Shown here in pieces: positions 38,901-49,712 of a DNA stretch of 64,000 nucleotides. The notes under the pieces are model-generated. The model did not search any database and was not told the origin of the DNA. It was given only the letters and a program-made list of their open reading frames with translations. The DNA comes from Perkinsus olseni (Eukaryota; Perkinsozoa; Perkinsida; Perkinsidae): the NCBI GenBank assembly GCA_013115135.1, contig JABANP010000056.1, forward strand, positions 124,001 to 188,000, written 5' to 3'. A program made the translations under genes and the position numbers. Position 1 is the first letter of the stretch; each line of letters opens with the position of its first letter.

Positions 38901-41216
38901 ATGATACTACTATTTCGAACTGTCTTTATTTCGACGGCGCTCGTCAAAGCACTTGAAGCCGCTGAGCTTGGAGCGCCTGATACAGATGCCGAACTTGTCA
39001 AGGACGATTTACCAGAACGAAAAGTGGACGAGCCCGGGGATATTCTCGAGACCTCGAACGAAAAACCCAAATCAACGAAGACCGAGAAAATGGAGGTGGG
39101 CTTTTATAAGTTCAAGGCGTATCTTTAGGTCAACTTGGTTACCGAACCACGTGCATGCGTGTTGGTGGATTTCTGTTGCAGGACCTCTCCGACGACCTTC
39201 CCGAGATGGAAGCCAAGGGAGCTGACTTCAGCGCTATGACCGGGCCCGCTCCTAAACCCGTAAAACCTAAGAAACGCGAACCTAGGTTCAAGATACGGGC
39301 ATACAAGATCGACACGAAGAAGTAGGGCGGGGTCATGCTCCCCTGTGCTGGTCGTGAAGGAACCTCTCAGAGTCACCGCCTCTTTCCGAAAGCCGACCTG
39401 TTCGGGCGCTGTGCCTGTCAAGGCGGAAGCTTCGAAGGTCCTCAGCGATCCCGGCCCAGCGTAAGCTCCACTCGGCTGCGACCAACTGGGACCAGCTCGC
39501 GGTTGTTAGATTCGAGGAGCTCAATGCAGAAGCCAGTGGAAAAACTGATCAGTCTCCTGAGGCAGCGAAGGCAGAGAAGGAACTGGATGTGAGTGGAAGC
39601 TGGAACTGCAGTTGCCGAACCTGGGGATCGAACTCGGGACCATTCGCATGAGAGAATCGAAACCTAGATTCGCGTGTATGAAGGTGAGACTGTATATGTC
39701 GTATGCCGTAGTGCATAAGATTGATGGAGAGAGAGTACTCTCTAGTCCGCGGTTGATACCGCTTGGGAATGTTGGCCTCTTTTGCTCTTCTTCTTCGTCT
39801 TGAATTGAAGGCCGTCTCTAGCAATCTTCAAGGCCTTTCTGAAGGATGTGTGTATGTTGCTGCTTAGGAAAACCCAGCTATGAAGGAGGCTAAGAAGATA
39901 GCCGAGAACCCAGTAGAGGAGGACGCCGTAGTGAATCAAATTGAAGCTTCAGGAGTGGGTTGTCTTCTCTGGCTTACGAATCGTGGATCCTCCCTCGGTC
40001 GCAGGTCTCCACGCCCGAGCCTGCTGAGCCGGTGCCGACCGAAGCTCCAGAGGAAGAGGCCGCCGACAAGAAGCCCCCGGAGGTAGTCTGGTCCCCGGTG
40101 TTCACCCAAGTCGATCGAATACGAGTATAGACCTTGCGGTCTTGAAGCGCTGAGTTCTGCACACCGCTCAACTTGTTTAACCGGGGCTTAGTGAATGATT
40201 CGATAGTGGCCCTCTATCGACATCATTAGCAGATATTGTGGTTGAGAGCTAGCGGGCTCACCCGCCATGGTGAGAATGCTTACTCTTCTCCACGACGCAT
40301 CGTTTAAACCAAACCTGTCACGGTGTTGCATCTCCTCTCGTTACTCAGCCCGTCAAGATCGACGTCAACCGTGAGAGCGGTGGAGAGATATATAGCGCGG
40401 TAAGTGCCTGGTCTTGGGATCGAACCTGGGACCTCTCGAAAGTTATCTGGCAGGCCCTTGATCATGCCGTGAAGGCCAAGATGGATATCAAGCCTCGAGA
40501 TAAGTTTGATATGGAGGCGCACAGGCAGAAGCTGGTGAAACGCGTAGAGGATATCAGAGAAGGTCACCAGAAAGAGTGAGTATCGATCTAGGGCGGCATC
40601 GCCGAACCTTATCTGCAGGCATGCTAAGCAAGTCGAAGAAGCTGCCAAATCTGATGACAATTCGGTCGACTCTCAGTCTTTCATAGAGCAAGCGGACTGC
40701 CCTGGAGGAAACTGCCCGGAGGAAGCTGCGGCACCGACTGCAGGTGGCGACGAGGAGGCAGTCGGTGAAGAAAACAAGGAGCCGGTAGGAGGGCTGGGCT
40801 CAGGGGCTCGAGGGCAAGTTTCACTCGCCACATTAAGTTCAGTGCTGTCGTGATTATACACCTCCTCAGCCCTGTGAGGAAGGCTACGACTCGTCGTCTC
40901 GGAAGAAGTACAAACCCTGCCCATACAAGCCTGTCTGGGATGATCCTACGGCGGATAAAATAAAGATTGAACGCGCACTAAAAGGGTAAGCGTCGATCTG
41001 AGTTGTCGTAAGGTATCGGCATGCAGACGCACGGCTTCGCCAGTGAGACATAGAGTATACCACGATTCTGTGGGTAGCCCTCTAGTCGAGAGCACGACCG
41101 AGTCTGTTCCTCTCCGGAAGAGCACTGATCGCTTCACCCTCCGATATCCGAGCCTTCGAAATGGATTTTCCGAGAACTCGGTCGTCAAACAGATCTACCG
41201 CTTGGGACATCACTAG
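38901..41216 (+). CDS. Secreted acidic protein with YKP-x-W motif, family unrecognised (gene A)
   Basis: Eleven exons can be joined in frame: 38901-39095, 39182-39321, 39371-39460, 39510-39588, 39868-39927, 40005-40082, 40349-40399, 40454-40575, 40619-40784, 40870-40985, 41027-41216, giving about 428 residues. A signal peptide (MILLFRTVFISTALVKALEA) is followed by acidic, Pro/Glu-rich sequence. There is a basic block REPRFKIRAYKIDTKK, a helical stretch (HRQKLVKRVEDIREGHQKE), a CPGGNCPEE piece and the motif SRKKYKPCPYKPVWDDP. The next gene (41591) has the same general build and a related motif, so the two are tandem paralogues. I know no family with this pattern. An extra exon may lie at 39612-39683; its first half is tRNA-like. 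The exon reading is mine; the start, frame continuity and stop support it. Confidence 0.6.
39621..39652 (-). repeat. tRNA 3'-half-like sequence (antisense) between exons of gene A
   Basis: The reverse strand reads CTCATGCGAATGGTCCCGAG followed by TTCGATCCCCAG. It closely resembles the anticodon-stem-to-T-arm part of a tRNA-Ala. It lies 33 nt after a clear 5' splice site (GTGAGT at 39589). Confidence 0.65.
40400..40453 (+). repeat. 54-nt intron of gene A carrying an antisense tRNA-like core
   Basis: This is a clean phase-0 intron (GTAAGT...GGCAG) between EIYSA and ALDHAVKAK. The reverse strand of its centre reads TTCGAGAGGTCCCAGGTTCG then ATCCCAAG, matching the copy at 39621-39652 in 16 of 18 positions of the GGTCCC(A/G)(G/A)GTTCGATCCC core. 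Confidence 0.7.
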
Positions 41217-41590
41217 AGCCGGAATACGCTTCTTCGTGAAGGTCCACCACTGGGGCAGTCCCTAAGGCGGATGGGTCGACCGCGCCCACAGAGGATACGA
41301 CGGTGGGAGAATCCAAGGCTTTGATGGAGGGCGGCTCGGCGCCACTCAAGACGTACATCAGTTCGGTTTGGCAACATCGAGGCACTTTGTGGAAGCTCAG
41401 GTCATTCCTCCATCGGTCAGGCAGATCCCTACAAGTATGGTCATGACTAACCATGGTGTAATCACCGGTGTTGGTCAAAGCCCACAAAGTCTTCGCGTTC
41501 CCTTGGAGCTACTTCGCTCCGCTGAAACTCGATCGTCTGTTTACCTAAATGGTCGTCACCGTAGCTACTACTAATCTTTTTATTACCATA

Positions 41591-43113
41591 ATGATTCGCA
41601 GCGCCATCGCTATTGTCGGGACCTTCGCCGTCCTCTCCCAGGCCATGAGGACCAAATTCACGGCTCCAGCTGCGGCGGTGAGAGTCGACACCACCGCTGC
41701 CTCTGCCAGAGCCGACTTCTCAGGAATCTACGGATACTGAAGAACTTGAAAGGCCGGTGGAGCTGAGCTCTGAAGCCCCGCTCAGTACGGACTACGAACC
41801 CAATTATCAAGCTATCGATATAAGTGCCACGGTGAGCGGAGATGCCTCGCCGTGACTGCCGGAAAGAAGTTCATTCTCTCAGTGGAATAAGGATGAGCCG
41901 GTCTTAGAACCCCAGGGGGGCGATTTTGAATCCCTGACGAACACGGTGAATCGCCCCCGGCAGCTCAAGCCGACCGAACCGAAGTTCCACGCCTACAAAC
42001 CGGAATGGAATGACAAACAGTATAACTTGGATTGGGTTTGGCAATAGGTTATTTAGTCTTCACAGGTTCCCTGTGAAAATGGACAAGTCTAAGTACGTTA
42101 CGGGAAAGGTGCCCGTACAGCAGACAACAGAGGGCCTCTTCGATTCGCCTGAGTAAAAAGGCAAACGCACGGGAACTAGAGATGACTAATGTGCTGTTGT
42201 AGGATTGAGGATCTTCGTGAACAGCTCCAGACCTCTGATGACACGCTCATCAAGAAGGCCAAGGATGAACTCGGCTGCGATGTAATGATGGCGGCACGGT
42301 CGACTCATAATTCGTATGTGGTGCAGCACGGGCAATCCATTCAAGCTATCAAGGATGTCAGCGAGAACTCCGTCAACCAAGACAACGTCATCCAAGCCAT
42401 CGACGCTTCTGCTGTAAGTCTCTTCCCTGTCCTTTGGTAACGTATAACTGATTCTTCAGAGCTTCGAGCCTGAAGCTCCCCCTCCCGTTCAAGCTGAAAG
42501 TGGTGTCGTCATCCAACAGAAGGCGCCTCGTGCTACTGTAAGGCCGCATCCTCATCAGTCCGGCTGATATCTTCGACAGCAGCGTTCGGATCGTTGATCT
42601 TCCTTCCCCTCAGAAAGTTCAGTTGGACATCTCCCATCGTTCCTCGGGCTCTGAGCTGTGGGATGAGGTGGGGGGACCTTAAGCCTTGGAAGTCGGTAGT
42701 AACTTGGGTTCTTCATAGGTTGGACGCTTCGCCACCAAGCTCCCCGAGGAGCCCGCCCCGGTCGGCGACAAGGTGGGTGATGTCGCTAAGGCTGCTCACA
42801 TCACCGGCGCTGCTGAAAAGAAGGAATCCTTCCTGGCTCTCGGGGTAAGTCCAAAATGGAAGCCTAAATTGGATCCAATTTTCTTCATGTTAGACCGAGG
42901 CCCAGAAGCTGAAGTCGATCAAGGCTTTCAGCAGCGGCTCACCTCCGGCTAAGGTGATAACCCAGGCCCTTCTATCGTGATAGCATTGGCGGTTGCCCGC
43001 CTCAGTCTCGTAGGAAGAACTGCGATCCTCGTGCATACACGAAGGAGAAGCCTTATCAGCCTTGCTACGTTCCCGATTGGGTCGACCCGAAGATGCCTGA
43101 GACCAGACATTAG
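41591..43113 (+). CDS. Secreted protein, tandem paralogue of gene A (gene B)
   Basis: The ATG at 41591 opens a signal peptide (MIRSAIAIVGTFAVLSQAMR). Exons that join in frame are 41591-41677, 41724-41831, 41883-42035, then an unresolved exon near 42065-42157, then 42203-42413, 42460-42537, 42611-42667, 42719-42844, 42894-42953 and 43006-43113, about 350 residues. The third exon carries TEPKFHAYKPEWNDKQYN, and the last ends with SRRKNCDPRAY and EKPYQPCYVPDWVDPKMP. Both are variants of the gene A motif KYKPCPYKPVWDDP. Between them lie helical, Gln/Ser/Ala-rich repeats. The gene starts 375 bp after gene A on the same strand. Function is unknown; likely secreted or in an endomembrane compartment. 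The phase conflict at 42036-42065 is the weak point. Confidence 0.55.
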
Positions 43114-43501
43114 TCATGCAACTACAGCATACAGATTGTTGTCCCTAAAGCAACTCCACTTGCGTTAGAGTACGTCAGGCAACGGCCCTATCAGCGTGCA
43201 AATTCCCCACCGAGTTGGGGGACGAAGCTGCTATATATCATGACTACGTTATGTTAGGATAGAAGAGGGTCTCACAGTAGAGTTATGCAAGTTGATTGCA
43301 AGTGGTCGTCTTTCGCAGTCCATGCTCAAGATTGTGCTGTACCATAGAACTGCTTTTTTCTTACGAAGAACCCATAACACCGAACGCATTTACCATATCG
43401 TGATCATGCTCTCGTCATAACTATCTCATGATTATTGTCTCCTATGTACGTTCTCCGTCACTATCATAACACAAGCTCGAAGAAGATTGACGTAGGAACA
43501 G
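43114..43501. other. Convergent spacer between gene B and the phosphatase gene
   Basis: No gene; A+T-richer than its neighbours. It must contain the 3' ends of both genes. Confidence 0.5.
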
Positions 43502-45757
43502 TTACAAGAAATAGTCAGGCATCGGCTTCCTAGCTGGGAGGGCCCTCTCCTCGGCAGGAGCCGCGTGGAAGGTACGGAAGTCAATTTTAAGCTGTTCATC
43601 CAAGCATAGCACACTGGCAATATTGCCACACCTGGCAAAGGAACAATACTGACACATCTTCAGCGAGCGGCGAACAGCTCGATAGCGAATCATCGACACA
43701 TAAAGGCTCGAGCAACAGAGTTTCCTTGTGTTACAGTGGCGATGCAACACTACGAGCGAATTGAACTAAGAATGCAATTGTTGAGAGAACTCACACGACG
43801 TGTTACTGAGAGTGCAGTGCAGCCACTTTTGAATACTTAGTACCACTAGAACTCACCTGTAGCAGTAGTTAGGGGCGCTCCATACTGTGCAGAGCTGTTC
43901 GTCGAACATCATCTTGTAACCTTCCATAACCAACTGATGCGCCCTTGCTATCAAAGTCACGGAGTTGGAGTGGTTCCATTGCCTGATGATTCGAGACTAT
44001 CAACACCGACACCAAACGTCCCTGTCTACTTGACGATGTCTCCACCGAACAGCCAGCCGGCACCCCTAGGTGATTCCGCCCAGCCGTTGATCTCATCCGG
44101 ATCCGACCTGAAATGAAGAGCGACTTTGCAGAGCTACCGACGGCAAAACCGGTTATCCCAGAATATGGCGATAACAAATAACCGTTTTCCGAACTAAAAC
44201 AGGGTGTTTTACTTCTAGGCCAAAGCATTGAATTAATAGTATTATTCGAACTGTGAGGGAATTCGTGCTTGAAAAGTCGAATCTTCACGTTGAGCTATTC
44301 TAGAAATGTGCTGAGCGTCAGGTCAATACCATCGAGCCGACTGGACAGTGGCAGATATGTCTCGATGGGGAGCCGTGAAGATGATGCTTACCACATAATG
44401 TCCGACATTGGGCCTTCATGAGGGACCTCTTGCTTCCTGTCGATCAGACGAATTTCATCCATGGTGTGCCTGCCATCCGATGACTTCATAACATAGATGG
44501 AAATACAGCGGCGACCGGCGACGTGGGTGGCTCATTAGGTCAGGGCGTTCTGGCTCGTCACCATATCAGCGGAAACAGTGTCACTTACAGCGCCGGACTG
44601 AGCCCACCGTGGACCGCGAAAACCTTGTTATCGATGATAGCACTGAGCGCCATGTAGTCGAACAGGTCCGTGCAGCACCTCCATACGTTAACCTTGCAAG
44701 GCCGAGGATCCACTTAAAAGACCGACTTCCCACCCTGACTCACGTTGCCGAATTTCCGCACACACTCGTCGTAGAAGCCGTAGACTTGTGTGATTTGTCG
44801 AGACTCATGATTACCCCTGATGAGCGTTATCCGATCCGGGTATCTCACCTGAGACGACCAGCAGCTCTAACCAAACGCACAGACACCCACGATGGATCCA
44901 AGAACAAAGCAGGAGACAAAAGCCGCAAAGACGTAAGCAGATATTCAGTAATCACTCAAGGCACAAGACGACTTGTCACAGTCTACCGCACGCTTCTTGT
45001 TGCGATAAAATCTCACCTTGAGAGCAACCAACAAGAGGAGTGTCTCGACGGAGTAGAAGCCTCTATCAACATAGTCACCCAAAAACAAGTAATTCGTCTC
45101 GGGGCACTCACCACCGACCTGAACGCCGTTCAGTGAACGGAGACAATGAATCTCGATGGGGATGATCGTCACGCTCTGTAGACTCGACAGTCGTGACTGT
45201 CGAATAGTGTTAGCAGCCTTGTGACTTCCGATGAGTCATTCTTGATCACCCACAGCTATCATCAAATTCGTCCAAGCCACCCACCTTGAAGAGCTCCATG
45301 AGGTCGTAAAACTGGCCATGGATATCTCCACAGATGACTACAGGAGACTCGACCCGTTGGATATTATCTTCTTCTATTAGTATATCACGGCATAAGGAGC
45401 ACAGTTCTGAGAATGAATTATAGACTTCGAAGCTGAAGATCTGAGTGCAATAACAGTATTCCTAAACGAAAGAAATTCCTTCAGATCCCGAACGACATAG
45501 ATGCTTTGTCAACCAATGCGACGTCAAGCTACACAAGAGAGTTCCTTGCCGCTTCAACGCGGAATGGTGGACCCTCAGCGCTCAAGGAGATGTTACGAAA
45601 AAGATGCCCTAGGGCGAGAACAACCTCCCGAAACAATACGGGGAGACTCGCATCGTTGGGCGCTTTACACGCCGGTATCACCTTTGACTTGATTCGCCGG
45701 TAAGGTCTCGCACTTCCGAAGCCGGGCGATCTGCTGATCCAGCTGGGAAGTGTTCAT
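43502..45757 (-). CDS. PP2A-family Ser/Thr phosphatase catalytic subunit, PP4-like
   Basis: This is a multi-exon gene. The ATG at 45757 gives [17 protein letters not shown]. Later exons carry [20 protein letters not shown] and QFYDLMELF, then [77 protein letters not shown] and WSAPNYCYR. All metal-binding motifs GDxHG, GDxVDRG, GNHE and the two His motifs are present. The end, [20 protein letters not shown] plus Leu, has the methylatable DYFL tail. The spacing of AAPxExRxxPxxKP is closer to PP4 than to PP2A or PP6. Such enzymes act with regulatory subunits on nuclear and centrosomal substrates. About seven short introns. Confidence 0.92.
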
Positions 45758-45971
45758 AATAACGTGGACCGACGAACCTCACCAAAAAACTGCTCTCGAA
45801 GGCATCGACAACCACAGCTTCCCAGGTCATTCTCACGTGACTCGACCAAGAGCGATCATTTCAACCCTTCTCAGAGCGATTGTTCCGACCAACCCGCCCC
45901 GCATTCAGATCCGGGATAGACTTGAATCCAGCTCTAAACGCAACAGGAGGGTGTAACTACTGTTAACATGA

Positions 45972-47429
45972 TCAGTTCATAAATTTCAATAACACCGTCT
46001 CAAGCATGTCACTTTTGACATCCCGTGCCGCTTGGTTCGCACGCATGCGCATCTCAACGATATCCTGTGGTCGCCTCCTCGGGTTCCAAGAAGAATACAT
46101 TACACCAACTGTAGGCAACATCCTTGGTACGGTGAGTGTAGGGACTTGCGTAATGCTCTGGCAGGACCAGATTGAGTTTATACCTATCAACAACATATAC
46201 CGAGAGTTGATGACAGCATCCTGCGCGATAATGAGCCGAAAGCAATCAACCTATGATTTGCTGACATTATCGCCGAATCCACTCAGCGGCGAAAAACAAG
46301 GAAGAGAGTGCAATCCAAATTCCGCCGGTTCCCACCTAAAGCACGGTATGTTGCCGCAGAAGCCCATGTTGCCGACGACGACAGTTGAAGTGGAGAGAAG
46401 AGCCTTGTGGAATGGATCACTCTTCGTGGCCAGGTTGTGGAGGTAGTGACAAACTAATCTTGAGAATTCCAGATAGCCCGCCAGACCTAACAAACCAGTG
46501 TGGAGTGATTACTCTGGCAATCGAGAGGCAAAGGATAGTGTACTCGCATAACCGCTACGGTTCAAAAATCTCTGCCCCCAAGAGGCGGTGGCGAAACACG
46601 CACTTCGATGCGGATCGGAATTAATTACCCTCATCGTCTTGACCTGCAGCCCCCGGTCTGACAGCTTTACCAGCCGTAGGAGGACGACGGAACTGTTCAG
46701 CGGCATAGCGGATGGCATCCACCACGATCTCGTGGAGAACAGGATCCTGAGCAGGCCAGGCGTAAGAAAAACACGCGCAGAGTAGCTCTAGCTGAGAATC
46801 GCGTCAGCGTGATTAGCCAGTGATTGATTAGAAATTGCCGGCCGTCCAAACTTCGGAAACATCGACAGCGCGTTAACAACTGTGTGGATCAAGATCATGA
46901 CAATTTCACGAGACACAATCTGAGCCCGTAGAACCCCTAACGGACGGTACGAGCTCCCGTTCTCTTGTCGCCCCAGTAGTACCCTATCAACAAGTATCTG
47001 CGCAGTCTTGCTATGACTGGCCCCCACGATGATGTGCTCGGGATCGTATACTTTGTGGATGTCAGCTGTCCCTACACAATACGTAATACGATCGCGTCTC
47101 GCAGGAATCACACTACCTCCGCTGGGGGCTTGAGGAGCATACCGATTAGCTGAAAGAGGAAGCAATTAACCTCAATACACAAGGACACCACTAGACAAGC
47201 CCAATCATGCAAGACGTAGCTCCTCGCGATGATCCCGGGACGTTCTGCCTTTCTTCGGGAGAAACAGGCAAGGAAGAGCCTCACCATTGGGAGCGTTGCC
47301 AGGCTTGTGAGGTGTAGCAGTAACAGTGACCTCGTGATAGTAGTGCTGCTGAACCACCTTGTTTCCTCCGCCACCACCACCACGGCGACTGGGCGACCCG
47401 CGGCTCCTTCCCAAGTTGTTACGAGGCAT
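45972..47429 (-). CDS. Unrecognised multi-exon protein with Gly-rich basic N-terminus
   Basis: A start at 47429 gives MPRNNLGRSRGSPSRRGGGG followed by KVVQQHYYHEVTVTATPHKP, probably cut by an intron after NAPN (GTGAGG). The next exon (down to about 46800) reads IPARRDRITYCVGTADIHKV, HIIVGASHSKTAQILVDRVL and ILIHTVVNALSMFPKFGRP. Another at about 46640-46740 reads HEIVVDAIRYAAEQFRRPP. The last, near 45972-46160, reads YSSWNPRRRPQDIVEMRMRA then NQAARDVKSDMLETVLLKFM. The pieces look coding (biased composition, splice-like ends), but I know no family. The Arg-Gly start hints at nucleic-acid binding. Exon joins are tentative. Confidence 0.45.
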
Positions 47430-47913
47430 TAGTTCCCGAATGAAGTGCTGAAACCCAGCTGAAGCAGTCTTGAAAATTTCCAACTTCAAATTTTCATTCA
47501 GGCCCAACGAGGGTCCGAACGACACGAATTTGATACACCACGGCCACCACACGGGCACAGACGGCGCTTCCAACAGAAGCTGCAAGTACAGCTTACAAAC
47601 CCGATTATCTGCCAAACGCGAGTATCTGCCGCGTCGACCGAACGTCCCCTATCCTCTTGAAGCTCCCCCCCCTGGGTTGCTGCCCCACTAGATGCCACCC
47701 AGATCAACGCCGAACATTTCCATCACATAGCAGTTCTACACCACTTTCTCACTTACTATGATTATCTCACCCTCAACGGAGTTCGAAGCTCCCTCCGAGT
47801 GAAAGCAACCAAACAGAACGATACATTCAATAAATTATAGAAAATGCCAGACCATATAAACGGTCTCATCCATCAGCACTGCTGACGATGCTGAAGAAAA
47901 CTAGTAACACACC

Positions 47914-49489
47914 TCACACAATCTGACCTTCCTCAGCAAACTTGATATGGCCAGGAACCTTGCCAGCGAGGAGGTCGGGAATACTGATCCAGCAGCTGCC
48001 GTTGTCCAGACTCCGTCTACCCGCCTCCAGAATTGCAGTAGACGTCAGAGTACTGGCAGCAGTAGGAAGGCGTTTATCAAAGTCCTCTGGCTTAGCCTTG
48101 CCCGCATTTATCATTCTACAGGCATCAACGAAAGTCTCAATAGATCGATAACCGTATCCATTCTGGCCAGAGAACTCGCCGTCAACTCCAGGAGTGTACT
48201 TCATGTACAGCGGGTTCACGGCAGCGTACCTAAGTAACACAAGCTAAACCTTAATATTCGACCATACACGATATGGCAAGCAGCCACCTTTCTCAAACAA
48301 CAATTAAGACAAGAGCGCCACCCGTCAACAAAAACTCAGCCGTCACCAAGTGATAACCGACGGGAGTAAACCGATGCCTGCCGTACTTGTTGTTCTGAGT
48401 AACAGAGTATCCTCTATGTGCCTGGTCAGCCCTTATCTCTCCCTTGTGACCTAGACACATGAACCTCTGCTGGGTATGACACTCAGAGTTATTCGGATGG
48501 GCCCAGGAGGCCATGTACACCGCCGTTCCTGAGAAGGAAGGCCTATCAAGAAGCGCGTGTACGTATGTTGTTGTTACCAATGGATCCATCAGCACGGTTC
48601 TTCCACTCAGTGATGATTGTGATGGTATCCTCCGTTCCCTTGGGGCATCCAAACTCCTCAGAACTCGCAACACCCGTCGAGCCCACCGCCATCGCTCGAA
48701 TGGGGTCAGCCAGACCTGAAAGATACCATTCCATCCAACCTATTTCGTATCTTGCCTTCTCAACCTACCATCCATGACCCAGCAGTGGTAGTCGACGTGG
48801 TGACTGTTGAGGTAGTAGCTAATATCCGAGCTCTTCCCCGCCCACGCCTTGAACGTGTGCAATTGATCTCTCGGCTGAGTCATAACCGAATCCCAATGCT
48901 GGAATGCACCGAAATTCTCGGTGTCACGAATTTTCTCGCGAGCATCGGCGTACACAGGGTCGTATCGCTTGTGAACCTCAACTTGAACATACACTCCGTT
49001 CTTCCTGGCAGCCTCGATGATTCTCTTATGAGCCTCGACCGTCATAACCATAGGCTTAGTGATCATTACATGAATGCCCCTTTCGATCGCGTACATGGCT
49101 ATTTCATAGTGAGTAGGGTCAGGAGTAAAAATGGTGATCGCTCCACCCCTAGGAAGGGAGTCGATAGCCTGCTTGTACGCTTCAACATCTCTATGGACAT
49201 CATCTGCCGGCCATGTGGACATCGAGACGTCCACATTGTTGTAAACCTTCGATATGTTCTCCTCGAACAGATCTCGAATGGCGGGGAATTTCGTGCCGTT
49301 GGTACCAACACAGCCAATAGTGCCAACTTTGCCACGTCTGCGGAGATCAAACATAACCAGACCAACTACACCTTTGGTCTTGTCGCTTCGAGAGGCATGA
49401 CCAGCGACATAACCAGTAGTGTACTCACCGGTACCAACCATGACTACGTTGAGAGGTGCAAGCGAGTTTGCTGCAGTAGTTGATGACAT
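47914..49489 (-). CDS. Gfo/Idh/MocA-family NAD(P)-dependent oxidoreductase (galacturonate reductase-like)
   Basis: The ATG at 49489 begins MSSTTAANSLAPLNVVMVGT, with the Rossmann loop GTGEYTTGY. Exon 1 continues to HVDYHCWVMDG, including ITKPMVMTVEAHKRIIEAA (the EKP-like catalytic Lys region) and VQVEVHKRYDPVYADAREKI. Later exons give LADPIRAMAVGSTGVASSEE, TIITEWKN, VYMASWAHPNNSECHTQQRF, GHKGEIRADQAHRGYSVTQN, and NPLYMKYTPGVDGEFSGQNG then YGYRSIETFVDACRMI. The pattern resembles fungal D-galacturonate reductases, but substrate specificity cannot be read from sequence. Three introns; the last is best explained by a GC-AG pair (AG|GCATCG). A nearly open antisense ORF over exon 1 is a shadow. Confidence 0.85.
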
Positions 49490-49712
49490 TGAAATTGCCT
49501 TAGGATTGAAAACGAACTACAGACAAAGTGTACTCGAACTTTCAACTCGAGACTCGACTAAATGGCAGCAGTTGTGGCATCTTCCCACTAAGGACAAGAC
49601 GTGAGAGACAAGATACGTCGTGACAATGGATTAGTGTGGCGTGCGCAGAATAAACGCGCGCGCCCAAGCAATCAATTAATAAACTGTCTCCGTCTGAGTT
49701 GAATTCTCAACT

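Noticed and set aside
38901..43113. Calreticulin/calnexin P-domain (PxxxW-D-D resemblance)
   Set aside because: The repeats lack the IxDPxAxKPEDWD and GxWxPxxIxNPxY patterns, and no lectin domain is visible.
45972..47429. Alba-type nucleic-acid-binding protein
   Set aside because: The Gly-rich start and some hydrophobic spacing suggested it, but the Alba signature was not found in any frame.
48752..49483. Long + strand ORF opposite the MocA-type gene
   Set aside because: It is the antisense shadow of exon 1. The minus frame has a Rossmann motif and conserved family blocks; this one has none.
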